Source: Flavobacterium microcysteis (GTDB lineage: Bacteria; Bacteroidota; Bacteroidia; Flavobacteriales; Flavobacteriaceae). Taken from it: DNA of 64,000 nt. The DNA is taken from the NCBI RefSeq assembly GCF_006385255.1, contig NZ_VFJE01000054.1:186001-250000 (forward strand). The letters run 5' to 3'. Position numbers and translations under genes: made by a program. Shown piece after piece: positions 61,371 to 64,000 of the stretch. How positions within the stretch are numbered: position 1 is the first letter of the stretch; each line of letters begins with the position of its first letter. The notes below the pieces were generated by a model, which was not told the origin of the DNA, made no database searches, and worked only from the letters and a program-made list of their open reading frames with translations.

Positions 61371-62666
61371 TTAGACAGCTCTTATCACAAAATAATTTTT
61401 CTTTCCTCGTTGTAAAAGGATAAATTGACCGTTAATCAGATCTTTTGATGAAACCTGAGATTCTTCGGTTACCTTTTCTCTATTTACAGATATTGAGTTT
61501 TCAGATAAGGCTCTTCTCGCCTCTCCATTCGATTTTAAAAATCCTGTCTTTTCATTCAGTAATGAAACAATATCGATTCCGTTTTCGATGTCTCCTTTTG
61601 CAACTTCTGCCTGTGGAACTCCATCAAAAACTTCAAGGAAAGTAGCTCCATCCAGTTGCTTTAAATCTTCTGAAGTTGCATTTCCAAACAAAATGTTTGA
61701 TGCCTGGATTGCTTTTTCCAATTCTTCTCTGCTATGAACAAAAACCGTGATTTCTTCTGCTAGTTTTTTCTGAAGAATACGCAAATGTGGCGCCTGTCTG
61801 TGCTCTTCAATCAAAGCCTCAATAGTATCTTTATCCAGGAATGTGAAAATCTTGATGTATTTTTCTGCATCTGCATCGGTTGCATTAACCCAGAATTGGT
61901 AGAATTTATATACCGAAGTCTTGTCTGCATCCAACCAGATATTTCCGCCTTCTGATTTACCAAACTTTGAACCGTCAGCTTTTGTAATCAGCGGAGTCGT
62001 CAGAGCATACGCTTTTGCATTTTCACCACCCATTCTTCGTACCAATTCTGTCCCGGTTGTAATATTACCCCATTGGTCAGAACCGCCCATTTGCAACAGA
62101 CAGTTGTAGTTTTTATATAAATGATAGAAATCGTATCCTTGGATTAATTGATAGGTAAATTCTGTAAACGACATACCTTCTCCTTCTCCACTGAATCTCT
62201 TTTTTACAGAATCTTTTGCCATCATGTAGTTTACCGTGATACGTTTTCCTACTTCGCGGGCAAAATCAATAAATGAAAACTCTTTCATCCAATCATAGTT
62301 ATTAACCATGAGAGGAGCATTTTTACCTTCAGTACCAAAATCCAGAAAACGCGACAATACGCTTTTGATTCCGGCTACATTTTTGGCCAATGTTTCTTCA
62401 TTTAACAGGTTTCTTTCATCAGATTTTCCAGATGGATCTCCAATCATTCCTGTAGCACCGCCTACCAAAGCAATTGGCTGGTGCCCGAAATTCTTTAGAT
62501 GAACAAGGAGAATGATTTGAACCATGCTTCCAATATGCAATGAGTCTGCTGTAGGGTCAAATCCGATATAGGCAGCCGTTGCTTCTTTAAGCAATTGTTC
62601 TTCTGTTCCGGGCATGCTATCATGATACAGCCCTCTCCACTTTAATTCTTCAACTAAATTTTTCAT
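61371..62666 (-). CDS. tyrS: Tyrosyl-tRNA synthetase
   Basis: This 431-residue class I synthetase has the HIGH-type motif HIGS (residues 44-47), the KMSKS-type motif KFGKS (about 230), the tyrosine-binding QGYDFYHLY region and the [10 protein letters not shown] motif. The C-terminal S4 RNA-binding domain (about 365-431) is present. It charges tRNA-Tyr. No T-box or similar leader is visible upstream, and it has its own terminator. Confidence 0.97.
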   Translation of the reverse strand: MKNLVEELKWRGLYHDSMPGTEEQLLKEATAAYIGFDPTADSLHIGSMVQIILLVHLKNFGHQPIALVGGATGMIGDPSGKSDERNLLNEETLAKNVAGIKSVLSRFLDFGTEGKNAPLMVNNYDWMKEFSFIDFAREVGKRITVNYMMAKDSVKKRFSGEGEGMSFTEFTYQLIQGYDFYHLYKNYNCLLQMGGSDQWGNITTGTELVRRMGGENAKAYALTTPLITKADGSKFGKSEGGNIWLDADKTSVYKFYQFWVNATDADAEKYIKIFTFLDKDTIEALIEEHRQAPHLRILQKKLAEEITVFVHSREELEKAIQASNILFGNATSEDLKQLDGATFLEVFDGVPQAEVAKGDIENGIDIVSLLNEKTGFLKSNGEARRALSENSISVNREKVTEESQVSSKDLINGQFILLQRGKKNYFVIRAV

Positions 62667-62803
62667 TTTTCTATTAATTTGCGCAAAGATAAGGGTATTG
62701 AAGTAATTAGAAAATCCGAATGACTCTCATTTCTAATTTATTTGCACACAATCCAAAAGAAATTGTAGCTTTATCATTCTGGCACATTATTGAACAATCT
62801 CCT

Positions 62804-62811
62804 TATATTTG
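62804..62811 (+). promoter_or_regulatory. -7 element close to the epimerase start
   Basis: TATATTTG matches TAnnTTTG and ends 5 bases before the ATG at 62817, so transcription would begin at or very near the start codon. No -33 element with normal spacing is seen. Confidence 0.6.
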
Positions 62812-62816
62812 CAACT

Positions 62817-63809
62817 ATGGTTTTAGTAACAGGCGCTACCGGATTAGTAGGTTCACATCTTTTGCTCCTTCTTCTTGAGAATGGAGAAGAAGTGAGGGCA
62901 CTCTACAGGAATGAAAAAAACATACAGCAAACAAAGGCGCTTTTTGAATGGAAAGACCGGTTGGCTCTTTTTGAGAAAATAAACTGGATACAAGGTTGCC
63001 TTACCGACATTCCTTCCCTTGAAAAAGCATTTGAGAGTATTGATTATGTATACCATTGTGCTGCGTTTATTTCTTTTAATCCGGACGATGAAGAACAGCT
63101 ACGCAAGACAAACATTGAAGGCACGGCAAATATCGTTAACCTGTGTCTGGCTTATCAGGTCAAAAAACTTTGCTATGTGAGTTCTATTGCAGCATTGGGC
63201 GACCTTCAGGGACACGAGACTGTTATTACGGAAGAAACCGAATGGAATCCGGAAATACCCCGAAGTGATTATGCCATATCCAAATTTGGCGCTGAAATGG
63301 AAGTATGGCGCGGACAGCAAGAAGGACTTCCTGTTGCTATTGTGAATCCAGGCATTATACTCGGACCCGGTTTTTGGAACAGTGGAAGTGCCGAAATATT
63401 CCAGCGAATAAAAAAAGGGTTGAAATATTATACAGAAGGTTCTACAGGATTTGTAACCGTAGAAGATGTGACAAGATCCATGTATCAGCTCATGAAAAGC
63501 AATATCCAGAAAGAACGCTTTATCCTGGTTACGGAAAGCATTACTTACCATAGACTCTCAGATCTTATTGCAACAGCATTGGGCAAAAAAAAACCATCCG
63601 TATATTTAAAACCTTGGGTAACAGGACTGGCATGGAGAATCGATTGGCTGATTTCTACACTTTTTTTCAAAAAGAGAATGTTATCGAAAGCAACTGCCAT
63701 CTCACTGCACACGCAATCTGAATTTGACAACTCTAAAATAAAAAATGCCCTCAATTTTGAATTTGAGGACATTCCTAATTATATCTCTAAAGTCTCCGTT
63801 ACTGTTTAG
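62817..63809 (+). CDS. NAD-dependent epimerase/dehydratase
   Basis: This 330-residue short-chain dehydrogenase/reductase of the extended class has the Rossmann motif VTGATGLVGSHLL at its start, the YAISKFGAE catalytic segment (Tyr and Lys) and VNPGIILGPGFWNSG. It resembles the dihydroflavonol-4-reductase-like epimerases, whose substrates are sugars or small carbonyl compounds. The ATG at 62817 is preferred over one 27 bases earlier, since the -7 element lies between them. It may be translated from a leaderless message. Confidence 0.85.
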   Translation: MVLVTGATGLVGSHLLLLLLENGEEVRALYRNEKNIQQTKALFEWKDRLALFEKINWIQGCLTDIPSLEKAFESIDYVYHCAAFISFNPDDEEQLRKTNIEGTANIVNLCLAYQVKKLCYVSSIAALGDLQGHETVITEETEWNPEIPRSDYAISKFGAEMEVWRGQQEGLPVAIVNPGIILGPGFWNSGSAEIFQRIKKGLKYYTEGSTGFVTVEDVTRSMYQLMKSNIQKERFILVTESITYHRLSDLIATALGKKKPSVYLKPWVTGLAWRIDWLISTLFFKKRMLSKATAISLHTQSEFDNSKIKNALNFEFEDIPNYISKVSVTV

Positions 63810-63999
63810 CGCTATCTTTATTTGCCTTAACCATATTACTCCTTTCTATGGTTTTAGTTGTATCCGCTTCTTTGCTTAGCTGGCTGTCAATACGCATCTT
63901 TTCTTCTCCTACCAACTTGCTGATATCTTCATACATTTTCGCGTATTCCTTGATGTTTTCGACAGCATAATACTGGTCGCTTTTTGCAAACTGAAGACT
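63799..63999 (-). CDS. C-terminal part of a DUF4296-like protein (partial)
   Basis: On the minus strand an open frame runs from the window edge to a TAA at 63799-63801, giving 66 residues. LQFAKSDQYYAVENIKEYAK and MYEDISKLVGEEK match the C-terminal end of DUF4296, a family of small Flavobacteriaceae lipoproteins, followed by a charged tail. It overlaps the end of the epimerase gene by 11 bases, on the opposite strand. The start lies outside the window. Confidence 0.65.
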   Translation of the reverse strand, partial: SLQFAKSDQYYAVENIKEYAKMYEDISKLVGEEKMRIDSQLSKEADTTKTIERSNMVKANKDSAKQ

Positions 64000-64000
64000 G

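Noticed and set aside
1..64000. Insertion sequences, prophage, integrons, rRNA or CRISPR
   Set aside because: No transposase, integrase, phage structural gene, rRNA or spaced repeat array was seen by reading; only one tRNA is present.

Overview
The window comes from a member of the Bacteroidota, most likely a Flavobacterium or close relative. The basis is low GC, Bacteroidetes-type promoter elements (TAnnTTTG at -7, and one with a TTTG about 18 bases upstream), several C-terminal type IX secretion (T9SS) sorting domains, lipoproteins whose mature end reads CSSDD, a TonB-dependent receptor with a carboxypeptidase-like N-domain, and a DNA polymerase III alpha chain fused to an N-terminal proofreading exonuclease. 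No rRNA, insertion sequence, prophage or CRISPR array was seen. It looks like ordinary chromosome with a few accessory inserts.

Layout. 1-13.4 kb: a DUF4407 membrane protein, a FabZ-like hotdog protein lacking the usual catalytic His, a run of small minus-strand genes ending in hemW, a KAP P-loop NTPase wedged between hemW and ruvC, a flippase-like membrane protein with a GT2 glycosyltransferase, a DUF456 protein, tRNA-Asp, a DUF58 protein and a lipoprotein. 13.4-24 kb: a LytTR regulator and TPR histidine kinase behind a 20-bp tandem repeat, thioredoxin, dnaE, and rpsP-rimM-trmN. 24-31.3 kb: a short double-glycine-leader-like peptide with a small companion reading frame, glutaryl-CoA dehydrogenase, a DUF3050 protein, a secreted M43 metalloprotease, and an Fe-S/redox group (ferredoxin, ferredoxin reductase, NifU-like, Mrp).

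31.4-43 kb is a complete MacAB-TolC-like export system on the minus strand: adaptor, small secreted protein, ATPase, two large tandem permeases and a TolC-like outer membrane protein. It diverges from its own NtrC-type regulator and histidine kinase. The intergenic region carries two 21-bp-phased TGTCC-N6-GAACA sites and a -24-like TGGCAC element.

43-52.7 kb: aquaporin, an alkyltransferase-like protein, a LysE exporter, trmB, a glycosyltransferase and a PhoR/PhoB-like two-component pair. These are followed by a TonB-dependent receptor and a surface lipoprotein, each preceded by TAACA-like repeats at 11-bp spacing that resemble a Pho box. 52.7-57.5 kb: a cluster of secreted proteins, four with T9SS tails, including one that is almost only a signal peptide plus tail. 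57.5-64 kb: a LuxE-like acyl-protein synthetase, a DASS anion transporter with an OprP-type porin behind a perfect palindrome, tyrS, an NAD-dependent epimerase whose promoter nearly touches its start codon, and the end of a DUF4296-like protein.

The best leads for undescribed biology are the peptide at 24.0-24.2 kb, the three phased-repeat regulatory regions, the KAP insertion and the isolated sorting-tail protein.
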